Assembly (NCBI RefSeq): GCF_000014945.1
Contig: NC_008553.1
Span: forward strand, 1,178,001 to 1,242,000
Direction: 5' to 3'
Length of the DNA stretch: 64,000 bases
Origin: Methanothrix thermoacetophila PT
Lineage (GTDB): Archaea; Halobacteriota; Methanosarcinia; Methanotrichales; Methanotrichaceae
Position numbers and translations under genes: made by a program. The notes under the pieces are model-generated. The model worked only from the letters and a program-made list of their open reading frames with translations, ran no database searches and was not told the DNA's origin. Numbering within the stretch: position 1 is the first letter of the stretch; the number at the start of each line of letters is the position of its first letter. Of the stretch, positions 34,563-43,872 are shown one piece after another.

Positions 34563-35818
34563 CCTTTGAGGAATAGCTTGAACGCCTCCAGTGTTTTATC
34601 TATGATCTCCTTATCGTGAGATGCTGATATGAAGTCCGTCTCGTACTGGCTGGGCGTGAGGAATATGCCGGCCTCGAGCATCCTCCAGAAGAATCTCAGG
34701 TATCCCTCTTTATCACACCTCAATGCCTCTGAGTAGTTTCTGGGAAGTGGGCCGAAGAAGACCTTGAACATCGAGGCCACCCCGGATACGCTGTAATCCA
34801 ACTTCAAATCCTCAACGATATCCGAGATCCCCTTCCTCAGATACGACCCCATCTCGTTGATCCTGTCGAGAACACCTCTCTCAAGTATATCCAGAGTCGC
34901 GAGGCCTGCTGCCATGGATACCGGAGATCCGTTGAACGTCCCGGCCTGGTAGATCCCACCCTGAGGGGCCACGTTCTCCATGATCTCTCGACGCCCGCCG
35001 ACGGCGCCTATCGGGAACCCTCCGCCTATTATCTTCCCAAGCGTGGTGATATCAGCCCTGACCCTGTAGTAGCTCTGTGCGCCCCCAAGTGCGAGCCTGA
35101 AGCCTGTTATGACCTCGTCGAATATCAGAAGGGCGTCATGCTCCTCTGTAATCCTTCGCACACCCTCCAGGTATCCGTCCATGGGGAGCACGGGCCCTAT
35201 GTTGCCCAGAACAGGCTCCATTATCACCGCTGCCACATCATCTTCTCTCAGTGCTGCCTCCATGGCCTGGATATCGTTGTATGGAACCAGCACGGTGTTC
35301 TTCGCAGTATCCGCGGGCACGCCCTTCGAGTCGGGCACGCCGATCGTAGTGGCTCCGGATCCTGCTTTAACGAGAACAGAGTCGTGAGCCCCGTGAAATC
35401 CGCCCTCGATCTTTACAATCTTATCCTTCCCGGTGAAGCCGCGGGCGATCCTCAGAGCGGCCATCGTCGCCTCTGTGCCTGTGCTCACGAACCTGATCAT
35501 CTCAATGGATGGGTAATGGGAGATTATGCGCTCTGCGAGCTCGACCTCCAGGGCGGTTGGCGTGCCATAGAGCCAGCCCCGCTCGATTTGTTCCTCGACC
35601 TTTCTCATCACTTCCGGGTTTCTGTGCCCGAGGATCATTGGACCGTAGGCAAGACAGTAGTCGATGAAACTGTTGCCGTCCTCGTCCCAGAGGTAGGGCC
35701 CCTCTGCCCTTTTAACGTAAAACGGATACGGCCTTATCGCCCTGACCGGACTGCTTACACCTCCGGGCATGAGCCTCTTCGCGCGCTCGTAGAGACTTCT
35801 GGAGGAGTTGAGATTCAT
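34559..35818 (-). CDS. hemL: Glutamate-1-semialdehyde 2,1-aminomutase
   Basis: A 419-residue PLP enzyme forming 5-aminolevulinate, the entry to all tetrapyrroles. Family marks are [11 protein letters not shown] near the N-terminus, [27 protein letters not shown], and [15 protein letters not shown] with the PLP-binding lysine. The ATG at 35818 gives the usual length; a TTG at 35848, overlapping larC, is an alternative. It heads the run hemL-hemC-cobA/hemD-ahbC on the minus strand. Confidence 0.94.
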   Translation of the reverse strand: MNLNSSRSLYERAKRLMPGGVSSPVRAIRPYPFYVKRAEGPYLWDEDGNSFIDYCLAYGPMILGHRNPEVMRKVEEQIERGWLYGTPTALEVELAERIISHYPSIEMIRFVSTGTEATMAALRIARGFTGKDKIVKIEGGFHGAHDSVLVKAGSGATTIGVPDSKGVPADTAKNTVLVPYNDIQAMEAALREDDVAAVIMEPVLGNIGPVLPMDGYLEGVRRITEEHDALLIFDEVITGFRLALGGAQSYYRVRADITTLGKIIGGGFPIGAVGGRREIMENVAPQGGIYQAGTFNGSPVSMAAGLATLDILERGVLDRINEMGSYLRKGISDIVEDLKLDYSVSGVASMFKVFFGPLPRNYSEALRCDKEGYLRFFWRMLEAGIFLTPSQYETDFISASHDKEIIDKTLEAFKLFLKG

Positions 35819-35840
35819 GGTATCAGCGCTCACATGAGAC

Positions 35841-37019
35841 CTAATCAATCTTGCGACCTGCGATCCTCCATCCCTTCTCAGATGCGATCCTGATGATATC
35901 CTTCACTGGAATGTTCAGCTCCTCTGCGATGCGCCTGCAGACATCATGCTCCGGCTTCACGCTTATTATCTCTCCTCCAATGGATCCGATCTTAACAGGC
36001 ACGGATCTGCCCATGACCTCGACGCTCTCGATCCTCCGCTCTGCGATCAGCCTGTGGAGCGCGGGGAAGACCCTGACCCCCAGACTGCCGGTCTCCCTCA
36101 TCAGAACCGCGGAGAGCTTGCGCGCGTCGTTCTCTCTGGAGATTATGGATATCACGCTCCCGCTCCTGCCTTTCTTCATGACAGCCGGCACAACCGTCAC
36201 ATCGAGCGCCCCCTCTTTCATGAGCATGTCGATGAGACTTCCCAGGATCTCGCCCGTCACATCATCCACATTCGTCTCTATCTGTACCACACGATCGTGT
36301 TGCATGTGGTGAGGGATCTCCCCGAGGATTGCTCTCAGGAGATTCGGCATGCCTATCTCCCTGGAGCCTGCGCCGTATCCAACGCGCTCCGTCACAATCT
36401 CAGGATGATGATCCAGAAACGTATCTACCGAGGCTGCAAGTATCGCGGCTCCTGTTGGCGTGAGCAGCTCATGGGCAACAGGTCCTCCTCGCCATGGTAT
36501 CCTGTGGGAGCGGAGTATCTCCAGGGTCGCTGGCGCAGGAACCGGAAGCATTCCGTGAGATGTATCCGTGATCCCGCCACCGACAGATGGCGCGATCGAG
36601 AGGATCCTCTTCACATCGAGAGATTCCATCGCTGCACAGGATCCCGCAATATCGGCCAGCGCATCAAGAGATCCCATCTCGTGAAACCTCGCATTCTCTC
36701 TATCAACACCATGGACCTTTGACTCCGCAGATGCCATGATATCCAGAATCCTCAGCGCTCTTTCGAGAGCTCGCGATGTGAGTGCTGATGCCTTCAGTAT
36801 ATCAATGGCCCCACCGAGTGAGCGGAAGGATTTATCCGATATGACCTTGACCCGGATAGCTCTGATGTGATCAAACCTGCGTTCATTCACCTCAAGCCGA
36901 CATCCCACAGACTCCACAGCAGAGCGGACGTATTCGAGGTCTGCGCCCAGGTCGATGAGCGCCCCGAGTATCATGTCGCCCGAGGCGCCGCAGTAGGGAT
37001 CGAAGAGAAGTGCTCTCAT
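35841..37019 (-). CDS. larC: LarC-like nickel insertion protein (DUF111)
   Basis: A 392-residue protein of the LarC/UPF0272 family, from [20 protein letters not shown] at the N-terminus to the C-terminal MgMe domain. In lactate racemase systems LarC uses CTP to insert nickel into the pincer nucleotide cofactor. No larA, larB or larE is in this window, so its client in this organism is open. Methanogens need nickel for F430, but I do not infer that role. It is directly upstream of hemL. Confidence 0.9.
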   Translation of the reverse strand: MRALLFDPYCGASGDMILGALIDLGADLEYVRSAVESVGCRLEVNERRFDHIRAIRVKVISDKSFRSLGGAIDILKASALTSRALERALRILDIMASAESKVHGVDRENARFHEMGSLDALADIAGSCAAMESLDVKRILSIAPSVGGGITDTSHGMLPVPAPATLEILRSHRIPWRGGPVAHELLTPTGAAILAASVDTFLDHHPEIVTERVGYGAGSREIGMPNLLRAILGEIPHHMQHDRVVQIETNVDDVTGEILGSLIDMLMKEGALDVTVVPAVMKKGRSGSVISIISRENDARKLSAVLMRETGSLGVRVFPALHRLIAERRIESVEVMGRSVPVKIGSIGGEIISVKPEHDVCRRIAEELNIPVKDIIRIASEKGWRIAGRKID

Positions 37020-37145
37020 GTCTTAATCCTGCGAATTTTTATCTGGAGATCATCTGATGTTTCATAAAAGTTGTGGCACCATGCACAATTCATGATTATA
37101 TGAATCAAAACAGCTCGCAGCTCTTGATGTTTGGATAGGCACTGG

Positions 37146-37170
37146 AACCCAGATGCAGCGTATCTGGGTT
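37146..37170. other. Perfect 9-bp hairpin upstream of larC
   Basis: AACCCAGAT and ATCTGGGTT flank a 7-base loop. It lies 126 bases upstream of the larC start, in a 554-base gap that also holds two family-1 elements. Role unknown. Confidence 0.4.
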
Positions 37171-37250
37171 TCACAGTCGATGGCGTCTGGCTATTTCGAG
37201 AGGGGTTCGATAAGAGCAATACATTGTGTGGCCGAACACCCGATCAGTTA

Positions 37251-37342
37251 GAACGTGTCCGAATAAGAGGCGGGGAGTCCAAAAATATAAGCCTTATAGA
37301 TCTTGTTTATCACAATCGCTCTTCGCTTATCCGGACAGGTCC
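37251..37342 (+). mobile_element. MITE-like element, family 1, copy F
   Basis: Opens GAACGTGTCCGAATAAG and closes CTTATCCGGACAGGTCC. It is the intact relative of interrupted copy E at 21303. It is preceded by ATCAGTTA (37243-37250) and followed by CTCAGTCA (37343-37350). Confidence 0.75.
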
Positions 37343-37350
37343 CTCAGTCA

Positions 37351-37439
37351 GGACGTGTCCGAATAAGGATTAGGCGTTTATGATATGCAGAATAGTAGAA
37401 GATCTAGATTTCTGGACATATTCTTATCCGGACAGGTCC
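37351..37439 (+). mobile_element. MITE-like element, family 1, copy G
   Basis: An 89-bp element, GGACGTGTCCGAATAAGG to CTTATCCGGACAGGTCC, close in sequence to copy A. It is separated from copy F by CTCAGTCA and followed by ATCAGTTA (37440-37447), identical to the sequence before copy F. Confidence 0.78.
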
Positions 37440-37573
37440 ATCAGTTACACCAAAAATTTTAAATCATATTGTTTTAATAAATATTTTCAGCGTTAGTTCT
37501 GCTACCGAATACAGGCAGATCTTCTGGCAGTGTTCGGAGCATGTCTTTGAAATGAGATGAGTGTGGTGAGATT

Positions 37574-38086
37574 GTGAACAGACTGACCATAATAATAGCG
37601 GTTTTTGCTCTGCTTGGATGCTCGGCTGCCCTTGACGCGAAGGTCATCATTCCAGAGGAGAGAACTCTTGTTGTCGATCCTGGAGAAGGTTACTACATCA
37701 ATACCGGCGATATCGATACGTCCTCTGGCATCTTCATGGAGAACTTCACGATATTTGGTGAGACCGGTAAAGCAGATGCGGTGGTTTTCACACCATATGA
37801 TGATATTCTGAAAATGTTGAGCAAGGAATCATTCCTGGATATAATGTCGGTGGCGCTGATGATCGAGGCCACAAAGGAGGCACAGGAGACCGGCAACTGG
37901 ACCACCTCCAGCTATTACGGAGCGCCTGTGGTCGTGCATAACATGACATTCACCTCTGGCACGCTCGAGGGCAGCGATGGATATCTTGCGGTATGGCACG
38001 CGGGAGGTGACAGCTACATAATGCTGTTATCCATGCTGGACAGCAACACAACATCACAGATCATCCGCACCGCCAGGATAGTCTAG
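37574..38086 (+). CDS. Secreted protein of unknown function
   Basis: A 170-residue protein with a signal peptide (about 1-20); LLGCSAALDA could be a lipobox with Cys16. The mature domain is compact (VVFTPYDDILKMLSKESFLD, then a helix and strands) with several N-x-S/T sites. I do not recognise the family, though such small exported proteins are common in Methanosarcinales. The GTG start at 37574 has GGTGAG just upstream. Long AT-rich stretches at 37447-37492 probably hold the promoter. Confidence 0.72.
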   Translation: MNRLTIIIAVFALLGCSAALDAKVIIPEERTLVVDPGEGYYINTGDIDTSSGIFMENFTIFGETGKADAVVFTPYDDILKMLSKESFLDIMSVALMIEATKEAQETGNWTTSSYYGAPVVVHNMTFTSGTLEGSDGYLAVWHAGGDSYIMLLSMLDSNTTSQIIRTARIV

Positions 38087-38574
38087 ATGTTCTCCCCCTG
38101 GTAGGCCCCGCTGTAGGCTCTCTCTGCTGCGCTCTTCATGGTGATGAAGACGAGCTGCATGAGCCTTGCGTTCTTTTTTATGCGTATCCCGTGCGGGTTG
38201 TGGACCACGAGAAGCGATTGCGATCGCCCATTGTATCCGGGATCCCATATCGCACTCTCGAGGGTCGCCCCGCATCTCAGGAGGCTCGATCTGGGAAGCG
38301 CGAACGCCATCATATCCAGAGGCACCTTCACGATCTCATTGAACGTCACCAGATACGCGCCCTGCTCCAGGAAGACCCATTCATCACCACCGAACTGAAC
38401 CGCCTCAGTCTCTGCGACTCTGCGCTCGCTGTTGTCGAGGTCGATAGAACCTGAGGACACGAACCGCTCTATGCTTCTGGCTGTCAGGTCCACCCCACAT
38501 ATCTGCGCCTGAATATCCCGATCAGCAAACGACTCGAGGTATCTCAACGCATCCTTTCCAGAGATCACCGACAT
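38083..38574 (-). CDS. dUTPase/dCTP-deaminase family protein
   Basis: A 163-residue trimeric-type nucleotide hydrolase. The active-site block LPRSSLLRCGA and the following SAIWDPGYNGRS are characteristic of the DCD/DUT superfamily; IKKNARLMQLVF is the C-terminal strand. Archaeal members may act as dUTPase, dCTP deaminase or both, and I cannot decide. The ATG at 38574 is used because the family begins there (MSVISGKDAL). It converges on the secreted protein gene with a four-base overlap. Confidence 0.87.
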   Translation of the reverse strand: MSVISGKDALRYLESFADRDIQAQICGVDLTARSIERFVSSGSIDLDNSERRVAETEAVQFGGDEWVFLEQGAYLVTFNEIVKVPLDMMAFALPRSSLLRCGATLESAIWDPGYNGRSQSLLVVHNPHGIRIKKNARLMQLVFITMKSAAERAYSGAYQGENI

Positions 38575-38678
38575 GAGAATCCCAAGGGTTAAATTCGATG
38601 ACGCCTTAAATATCATAGGGTCCTCCGGATCGGTCTGTTTGGGGGTACAGGCTGTTCGGAAGTCCCGGGGATGGAAGT

Positions 38679-39002
38679 GTGGATGGATTGATAATATTCG
38701 AGGTGGAGATCGAGGAACCCACCGTCATCAGGTCGAGAATAATCTGGCCGAATGCAGAGGGCCCGTGGATAGAGGGCGGGGTGGATGAGCTTGTAGTCCA
38801 TCTTATCTACGCAATGTGGTCTGCCTACAACACAGCCTGGGCACTCTCTCTCGTGATATCAAGCCGGTATGCAGATCTCGGCATCTCGATCTCAGAATCC
38901 CTCTCGAAGCTCATCTGCTCGCTGGGCGCTGTGGAGATAAGCGAGATACGGATGGATAAAAACGCCCTGGAGGAGCTCAGGAAGGACAGGATAGAGCCGT
39001 GA
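38679..39002 (+). CDS. Conserved-looking small hypothetical protein
   Basis: A 107-residue protein with an N-terminal beta-hairpin (IIFEVEIEEPTVIRSRI) followed by helices. No domain is recognised. The GTG start at 38679 has GGGG nine bases upstream; a TTG at 38688 is also possible. It is divergent from the dUTPase-type gene by about 100 bases. Confidence 0.6.
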   Translation: MDGLIIFEVEIEEPTVIRSRIIWPNAEGPWIEGGVDELVVHLIYAMWSAYNTAWALSLVISSRYADLGISISESLSKLICSLGAVEISEIRMDKNALEELRKDRIEP

Positions 39003-39128
39003 CCCTCTCCCCCAGGGCAGGTATGTGGCGGTAGTATTGCGGCACATATCAGGACCGTGTGCTTCTGCCACTGGGATCGACGGCACGTCACCCTCCGCCG
39101 GATGGTACCACACCAGTCTCTTCATGAT

Positions 39129-39239
39129 CTATTCTTTATTCATCCACATCTCAGAGCATGCGCTCCGTAATTCCAAAGCAAGAAGTAACACCGACGAGCG
39201 CTATTCTTTATTCATCACCATCTCAGGAGCATGCGCTCA
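39129..39239 (+). repeat. Direct repeat pair of about 38 bp
   Basis: CTATTCTTTATTCATC followed by CATCTCAG and GCATGCGCTC occurs at 39129-39165 and 39201-39239, differing by small indels. It fills the gap before the DUF6125-like gene. Confidence 0.7.
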
Positions 39240-39282
39240 GGATGCAGCGCAGTCGGGCGTCAGCTTCTTTTTGATGTGAGAC

Positions 39283-39804
39283 ATGGATCTGGCTGGTGGT
39301 TCTGTGAATGCGGAGCTGGATGATAGGGATGTTATAGAGTACTTCAAGCGCAGCTACAGAGCCGTCGACGGGCTGTGGTTCATGAAGGTCGAGGAGCGCT
39401 ACGGCTTCGATACTGCTCTGGAGATCGATGATGATGTCTGGAGGGTTATGCCGAAGATACAGGCGAGAGCCCTGAAGTCGATTATGAATGAGTCGAACGG
39501 CCTCGAATCTCTCGCTAGATGCTTCACGGCAAAGCTCTCCCTGGAGGAGTTCGAGTTCGCCAGCACATGTGATGGGCGATGCGCGAGGTTTGTGGTGACA
39601 AGATGCCCCTGGCATGAGATCATGGTCAGAGCCGGGAGGGCTGAGCTGAACGAGCGCGTCGGGTCCAGGATATGCTGGAGCGAGCTTGAGGTCTGGGCAT
39701 CTGAGTTCGGCGACGGTATAGTTCCGAGGAGAGACAGAAGGATCTGCAGGGGAGACGAGAGCTGCGAGATCGAGTTCGAGCTGAAGAATGGAGCGGAGCA
39801 TTAA
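39283..39804 (+). CDS. DUF6125-like protein
   Basis: The 173-residue protein has a helical N-terminus (DVIEYFKRSYRAVDGLWFM) and a C-terminal half with conserved-looking cysteines: TRCPWHEIMVRAGR, RICWSELEVW and ICRGDESCEIEFE. The last resembles the substrate or cluster-binding end of V4R-like and aminothiazoline-hydrolase-like proteins, to which DUF6125 is related. The activity is unknown. It stands alone. Confidence 0.65.
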   Translation: MDLAGGSVNAELDDRDVIEYFKRSYRAVDGLWFMKVEERYGFDTALEIDDDVWRVMPKIQARALKSIMNESNGLESLARCFTAKLSLEEFEFASTCDGRCARFVVTRCPWHEIMVRAGRAELNERVGSRICWSELEVWASEFGDGIVPRRDRRICRGDESCEIEFELKNGAEH

Positions 39805-39913
39805 CATCCGATCGATGCTGCTCTCTCGCATTGAGGGTACGTAGGTCCATTCGAACGTGCTTCTACTGGCGTAGACGCAGCGGCTACGTAGCTGTTCACT
39901 TCGAGTTGTGCGT

Positions 39914-39931
39914 ACAGACGAATGCGTCTGT
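39914..39931 (-). terminator. Hairpin just past the MBL gene
   Basis: ACAGACG and CGTCTGT form a perfect 7-bp stem with a 4-base loop, three bases beyond the stop of the minus-strand MBL gene. No clear T-tract follows, so termination is only a suggestion. Confidence 0.35.
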
Positions 39932-39933
39932 CT

Positions 39934-40920
39934 TCACATCCTCTTCTCGAAGAGGTCGATCTCGTCAAGAGATATCGCGGCGCACCCAGTGGTTCGGAGG
40001 TGGTGCGCGAGGAGCCTCGACCTGACGCCTGCAGGATGGTAGAAGATCACAGCCTCAGGCGAGACATGATCGAGCATTCTCATTATCCCGCGAAAATCCA
40101 GGTGGTCGCTCAGGCGTATCCTCTTCCATGAAACATCCGCCCTTCCGGTGAGCATGTACCTTTCAGGCGAGCGCACCCTTGGAAGGTTTTTTGGGGTGAC
40201 GATAGATACTCCATCACAATCTCGGAAGTCGATGATATCCCCTGCGTCAGGCATCAGAGCCTCTGTGAGCCTTCTCCCCTCCTCATCCATGCCGATCGGC
40301 TCGTTGAATCCCATCGCTCTTATCAGAGATACCGCACGCTGTGCCTTGCCGAATGCGTATGCGCCAAAGGATGATCCCGAGTTGAGCGCCTCCCAGAATC
40401 CGCTCAGATCATCATCGAATATGCAGGACGAGTCCCAGGGATCCCCGTAGTTCGCCTCTGCCACCAGAAGATCGCATTTTGGCAGGGATCTGTAGTCCTT
40501 CACATCCCCTGTCACGAGTACCCTCACGCCCAGACTGTTCTCCCAGTAGAACGCTGATGAGCCTATGGTGTGTCTTGTGGGGTACGTCCGCAGCTCGACG
40601 CCATTTATGTCCAGTACATCTCCGATCTCAAAGATACTGCCTGCATAGCTCCTCTCGTGCCTGATCTCGAGAGCCAGTGCGGTCTCCCGGGATGCTATCG
40701 CCCTAGGCGACCGCATCGCGGAGCTTCCATGATGATCGCTGTGCGCATGTGTTATGAGATAAGCATCAGGCTGTTCGCGCCCTGGAGACCTGCTGGTGTC
40801 AACAGAGAACTTGTGATCGTCGAAGAGCAGCGAGAGGTGTGGGGCTGGATTGCCATTGCCATTCAGCCTCCTGATGGGCCATACTCCGAGGTCTGTGAAC
40901 AGATCATGGACATGAGGCAA
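39934..40920 (-). CDS. MBL-fold exonuclease-like protein
   Basis: A 328-residue metallo-beta-lactamase-fold protein with the metal motif THAHSDHHG near residue 57, further ligands in TRHTIGSSAF and TGDVKDY, and a C-terminal LSDHLDF/IFYHPAG segment as in RNA-processing and DNA-ligase-associated exonucleases. That suggests nuclease activity on nucleic acid ends. It ends the run asd-ahbD-ahbB-trx on the minus strand, 18 bases behind the thioredoxin gene. Confidence 0.82.
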   Translation of the reverse strand: MPHVHDLFTDLGVWPIRRLNGNGNPAPHLSLLFDDHKFSVDTSRSPGREQPDAYLITHAHSDHHGSSAMRSPRAIASRETALALEIRHERSYAGSIFEIGDVLDINGVELRTYPTRHTIGSSAFYWENSLGVRVLVTGDVKDYRSLPKCDLLVAEANYGDPWDSSCIFDDDLSGFWEALNSGSSFGAYAFGKAQRAVSLIRAMGFNEPIGMDEEGRRLTEALMPDAGDIIDFRDCDGVSIVTPKNLPRVRSPERYMLTGRADVSWKRIRLSDHLDFRGIMRMLDHVSPEAVIFYHPAGVRSRLLAHHLRTTGCAAISLDEIDLFEKRM

Positions 40921-40938
40921 ACCTATTGCGACCGCCCC

Positions 40939-41235
40939 CTAGAGGATCGCATCTATCGCGCTACTCAGCTCCTCTTTGGATGTGACGCCCAGCCAGCGGC
41001 GCACCTCCTTGCCGTCCTTCTCGAGGATGATCGTCGGCACCACCATGATGTTGTACCTGTTCGCGAGCTCAATGTTTCTGTCCACATCTATCTTTTTGAT
41101 CTCTATCCTTCCGCCGTACTTCTTATCCAGCTCCTCCATTATCGGCGTCTGCATCCTGCAAGGACCGCACCACTCTGCGAAGAAATCCATCAGCACAGGT
41201 TTGTCCAAATCCTCAACCTCCTCAAATGATATCAA
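40939..41235 (-). CDS. Thioredoxin
   Basis: The 98-residue protein is a complete thioredoxin with active site WCGPC (residues 22-26) and cis-Pro in VVPTIILEKDG. It reduces cytoplasmic disulfides. It starts inside the last codons of ahbB (14-base overlap), so it is co-translated with the heme genes. A TrxB-type reductase lies at 55.9 kb. Confidence 0.95.
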   Translation of the reverse strand: MISFEEVEDLDKPVLMDFFAEWCGPCRMQTPIMEELDKKYGGRIEIKKIDVDRNIELANRYNIMVVPTIILEKDGKEVRRWLGVTSKEELSSAIDAIL

Positions 41236-41671
41236 ACTTGACTCCTATCTTGAAAATCTTGATGGTCGGGAGCACGAGCATCTCACACCCGGTCCTTCTC
41301 CTTATCTCCGAGATTATCTCATCAACACGCTCCTCAGGCGCGGATACCGTGAACCACATGTTATAACCGCTCTCGTTCGGTCTGAGATAGTTGTGTGATA
41401 CCTCATCGTATTCATTCACGACAGTGCTGATTTGATCCGCGTCCTCCGGAGATACCCTCATCGCGATGAGCACTCCAATCATGCCGAGACGTCTCAGATC
41501 CAGTATCGGGCCGATCCTGCGAATCAGCCCGATCTCCTTCAGCCTCGAGACTCTTCTTATGAGCTCCTCCTCCTCGATGCCCAGGCTCTCCGCGAGCACC
41601 CTGAAGGGTCTATCGACAAGAGGAAAAGACTCCTGGAGCGCTGCGAGGATCCTCAGATCGATCTCATCCAA
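41222..41671 (-). CDS. ahbB: Siroheme decarboxylase subunit, AhbB candidate
   Basis: A 149-residue Lrp/AsnC-like protein: a winged helix (LDEIDLRILAALQESFPLVD) then a ligand-binding domain with the active-site stretch VSHNYLRPNE. AhbA and AhbB form the heterodimer that decarboxylates siroheme. AhbA and AhbB are alike, so the choice is tentative, but the place next to ahbD supports it. The TTG at 41671 is preferred because GGAGGGGAT lies just before; it overlaps ahbD by eight bases. Confidence 0.83.
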   Translation of the reverse strand: MDEIDLRILAALQESFPLVDRPFRVLAESLGIEEEELIRRVSRLKEIGLIRRIGPILDLRRLGMIGVLIAMRVSPEDADQISTVVNEYDEVSHNYLRPNESGYNMWFTVSAPEERVDEIISEIRRRTGCEMLVLPTIKIFKIGVKFDII

Positions 41672-42641
41672 TGGATCCCCTCCAGGCGCATGTCGGATCC
41701 TCTCCCAGATAATCACCGGTGAGCGCGTATGCCCGAGCTCTGCAGCCGCCGCATATCCTTACGTAATTACAGCTTCCGCATCTGCCCTTCAGCCTTCGCT
41801 CCCTGAGATCGTTCAGAAGCGGTGAGCTGCTCCAGATCTCTGAGAAGGAACGATCGCGTATGCTGCCCGCGGATAGCGGGAAGTATCCGCACGGAAAGAC
41901 GTCACCAGTTCTCGAGATAAACACAAATCTTATTCCAGCGATGCATCCCCCAGCGGTGCGCGCCTGTGATCCCTTCTTTTCCATGAGCACCCTCCCGTAC
42001 TGCGGCGCACATGTGGGGCGTATCTCGATCGATCTCTCTTCCGATGCGATCCTCTCGAGAAGGGATCTCTGCATCTCCGGGGAGATACACTCCACGGCTC
42101 TGCCCCTGCCTGTCGGCACCATGAAGAATATGTGTGCAGCTGCCGCGCCCTCGCGCTCTGCCAGGTCTAAAATAGGATCCAGCTCATCGATGTTTGCTGG
42201 CGTGATTGTCATATTGATCTGGAACTCGACCCTTCCGCTCAGAGCCCGAATGCCGCGAAGGGCCAGATCAAAAGATCCCTCGCCTCTTGTCGCGTCGTTC
42301 GTCTTGGCGCTTGCGCCATCTAGACTTATGCTCACCCTTGATATCCCTGAGAGGAGGATCCTGTCCACGATCTCAGGTGTTATGAGCGTGCCGTTTGAGG
42401 CTAAAGAGACCCTGACTCCGGAGCCGGCTGCATATCTCGCCACCTCGAAAACATCCTGCCTCAGCAGTGGCTCGCCTCCAGAGATTATCAGCATCGCCCC
42501 CATCGGGGCGATCTCTTTTATCAGACCTTTTATCTCACCGGTGCTGAGCTCATCTCCAGATGGCGCAGGCCCAGCAGACGCCCTGCAGTAGCTGCAGCTC
42601 AGGTTGCAGGCTCCTGTGGACTCCCAGGCTACGAGCAGCAT
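41664..42641 (-). CDS. ahbD: Radical SAM heme synthase AhbD
   Basis: A 325-residue radical SAM/SPASM enzyme that oxidatively decarboxylates Fe-coproporphyrin to heme. The cluster triad is Cys12, Cys16, Cys19 in GACNLSCSYCR; auxiliary-cluster cysteines are in GRCGSCNYVRICGGCR. ISGGEPLLR and VSISLDGA are standard radical SAM motifs. The ATG adjoins the asd stop, and ahbB overlaps its end, so asd-ahbD-ahbB-trx is one unit. Confidence 0.87.
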   Translation of the reverse strand: MLLVAWESTGACNLSCSYCRASAGPAPSGDELSTGEIKGLIKEIAPMGAMLIISGGEPLLRQDVFEVARYAAGSGVRVSLASNGTLITPEIVDRILLSGISRVSISLDGASAKTNDATRGEGSFDLALRGIRALSGRVEFQINMTITPANIDELDPILDLAEREGAAAAHIFFMVPTGRGRAVECISPEMQRSLLERIASEERSIEIRPTCAPQYGRVLMEKKGSQARTAGGCIAGIRFVFISRTGDVFPCGYFPLSAGSIRDRSFSEIWSSSPLLNDLRERRLKGRCGSCNYVRICGGCRARAYALTGDYLGEDPTCAWRGSIG

Positions 42642-43670
42642 TCAGAGCAGACCCTTTTTGTGGAGAAGCTCGGCGTTCAGTATGCTCGCTCCCGCAGCCC
42701 CGCGGATCGTGTTGTGGCCCATGCAGATGTACCTGATGCCGGGCCTGATCCTTCCAACGGAGACTGACATGCCCCTTCCGGCGTTCCTGTCCAGCCTGGG
42801 CTGCGGCCTGTCCGGCTCATCCCTCACTATGATCGCCTTTCTGGGGGACGTCGGGAGGTCATCCAGCCCGGGATTGAAGTCCAGAAAGGCCTGCCTGACC
42901 TCAGCCGGCGTGGGATCATCTTTCATCCTGACCCAGACAGCCTCTGTGTGTCCGTCCATGACAGGAACACGATGGCAGCTCGCGCTTACAGTGAAATCAG
43001 CCGGAACTATCCTCTCCCCATCAAACCTTCCCAGGATCTTCTGGGCCTCTGTCTCAACCTTCTCTTCCTCGCCTGCGATGTATGGTATGATGTTGTCCAG
43101 GATCGCCATGGATGGCACTCCCTCGTATCCGGCGCCGCTGACCGCCTGCATCGACGCGACATGAACGCTCTCTATGCCGAACTGCATCAGGGGCTTGAGT
43201 GTGAGCGCGAACATGATGGTGGTGCAGTTTGGATTCGTGGTGATGTATCCCTCCCAACCCCTCCTCTCCTTCTGGATCTTTATGAGCTCTATGTGATCAG
43301 GATTGCATTCCGGTATGAGCAGAGGAACATCCGGAACCATTCTGTTTGTCGCGGTGTTCGAGGCGACGACGAATCCAGCCGCTGCAAACTCCGCCTCAAC
43401 CTTCTTCGCCTCATCAGATGGAAGTGCTGAGAACACTATATCTGCGTCGACCTCCTTCGGGTCGACCCTGACAACTGTCATGTCCGCGAACTCATCCGGC
43501 AGCTCGCTCTCAAGCCTCCATTTCGCAGCCTCGCGATACTTCTTTCCCGCGCTTCTGTCAGATGCTGCCAGGCTCGTGAGCTCGAACCACGGATGCCCCC
43601 TGAGTCCTTCGATAAAACGCTGTCCAACAGCGCCTGTTGCACCCAGGACGCCTGCCTTGATCTTTGCCAT
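42642..43670 (-). CDS. asd: Aspartate-semialdehyde dehydrogenase
   Basis: The 342-residue enzyme reduces aspartyl phosphate to the semialdehyde for threonine, methionine and lysine. The NADP motif is GATGAVGQRF at 10-19, the catalytic Cys149 is in TTNPNCTT, and SCHRVPVMDGH holds the active-site histidine. It belongs to the archaeal/fungal form. The ATG at 43670 is chosen, with GAGGGTGAT upstream; a TTG precedes it directly. It opens the operon with the heme genes. Confidence 0.95.
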   Translation of the reverse strand: MAKIKAGVLGATGAVGQRFIEGLRGHPWFELTSLAASDRSAGKKYREAAKWRLESELPDEFADMTVVRVDPKEVDADIVFSALPSDEAKKVEAEFAAAGFVVASNTATNRMVPDVPLLIPECNPDHIELIKIQKERRGWEGYITTNPNCTTIMFALTLKPLMQFGIESVHVASMQAVSGAGYEGVPSMAILDNIIPYIAGEEEKVETEAQKILGRFDGERIVPADFTVSASCHRVPVMDGHTEAVWVRMKDDPTPAEVRQAFLDFNPGLDDLPTSPRKAIIVRDEPDRPQPRLDRNAGRGMSVSVGRIRPGIRYICMGHNTIRGAAGASILNAELLHKKGLL

Positions 43671-43740
43671 CAACGATCACCCTCTGAACTGAGACGGCAT
43701 AGAAGATTCTTTGGTATATAATTACTGCTTCGGACATGGT

Positions 43741-43829
43741 GGACCTGTCCGGATAAGAGCCAAGGCCATAAATTTGGACCTTACTGCTTCTGCATGTCAG
43801 AAACACGTAATCCTTATTCAGGCACCTCC
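43741..43829 (-). mobile_element. MITE-like element, family 1, copy H
   Basis: Opens GGACCTGTCCGGATAAGAGC and closes TCCTTATTCAGGCACCTCC. It is an inverted match of copy D at 21359 (shared ACTGCTT, TGTCAGAAAC, TAATC). No target duplication is seen. It lies upstream of asd in a 660-base gap. Confidence 0.7.
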
Positions 43830-43872
43830 CCTATAACAACCCAAAAGCTTATATTCGTCAAATGTCGAAGAG

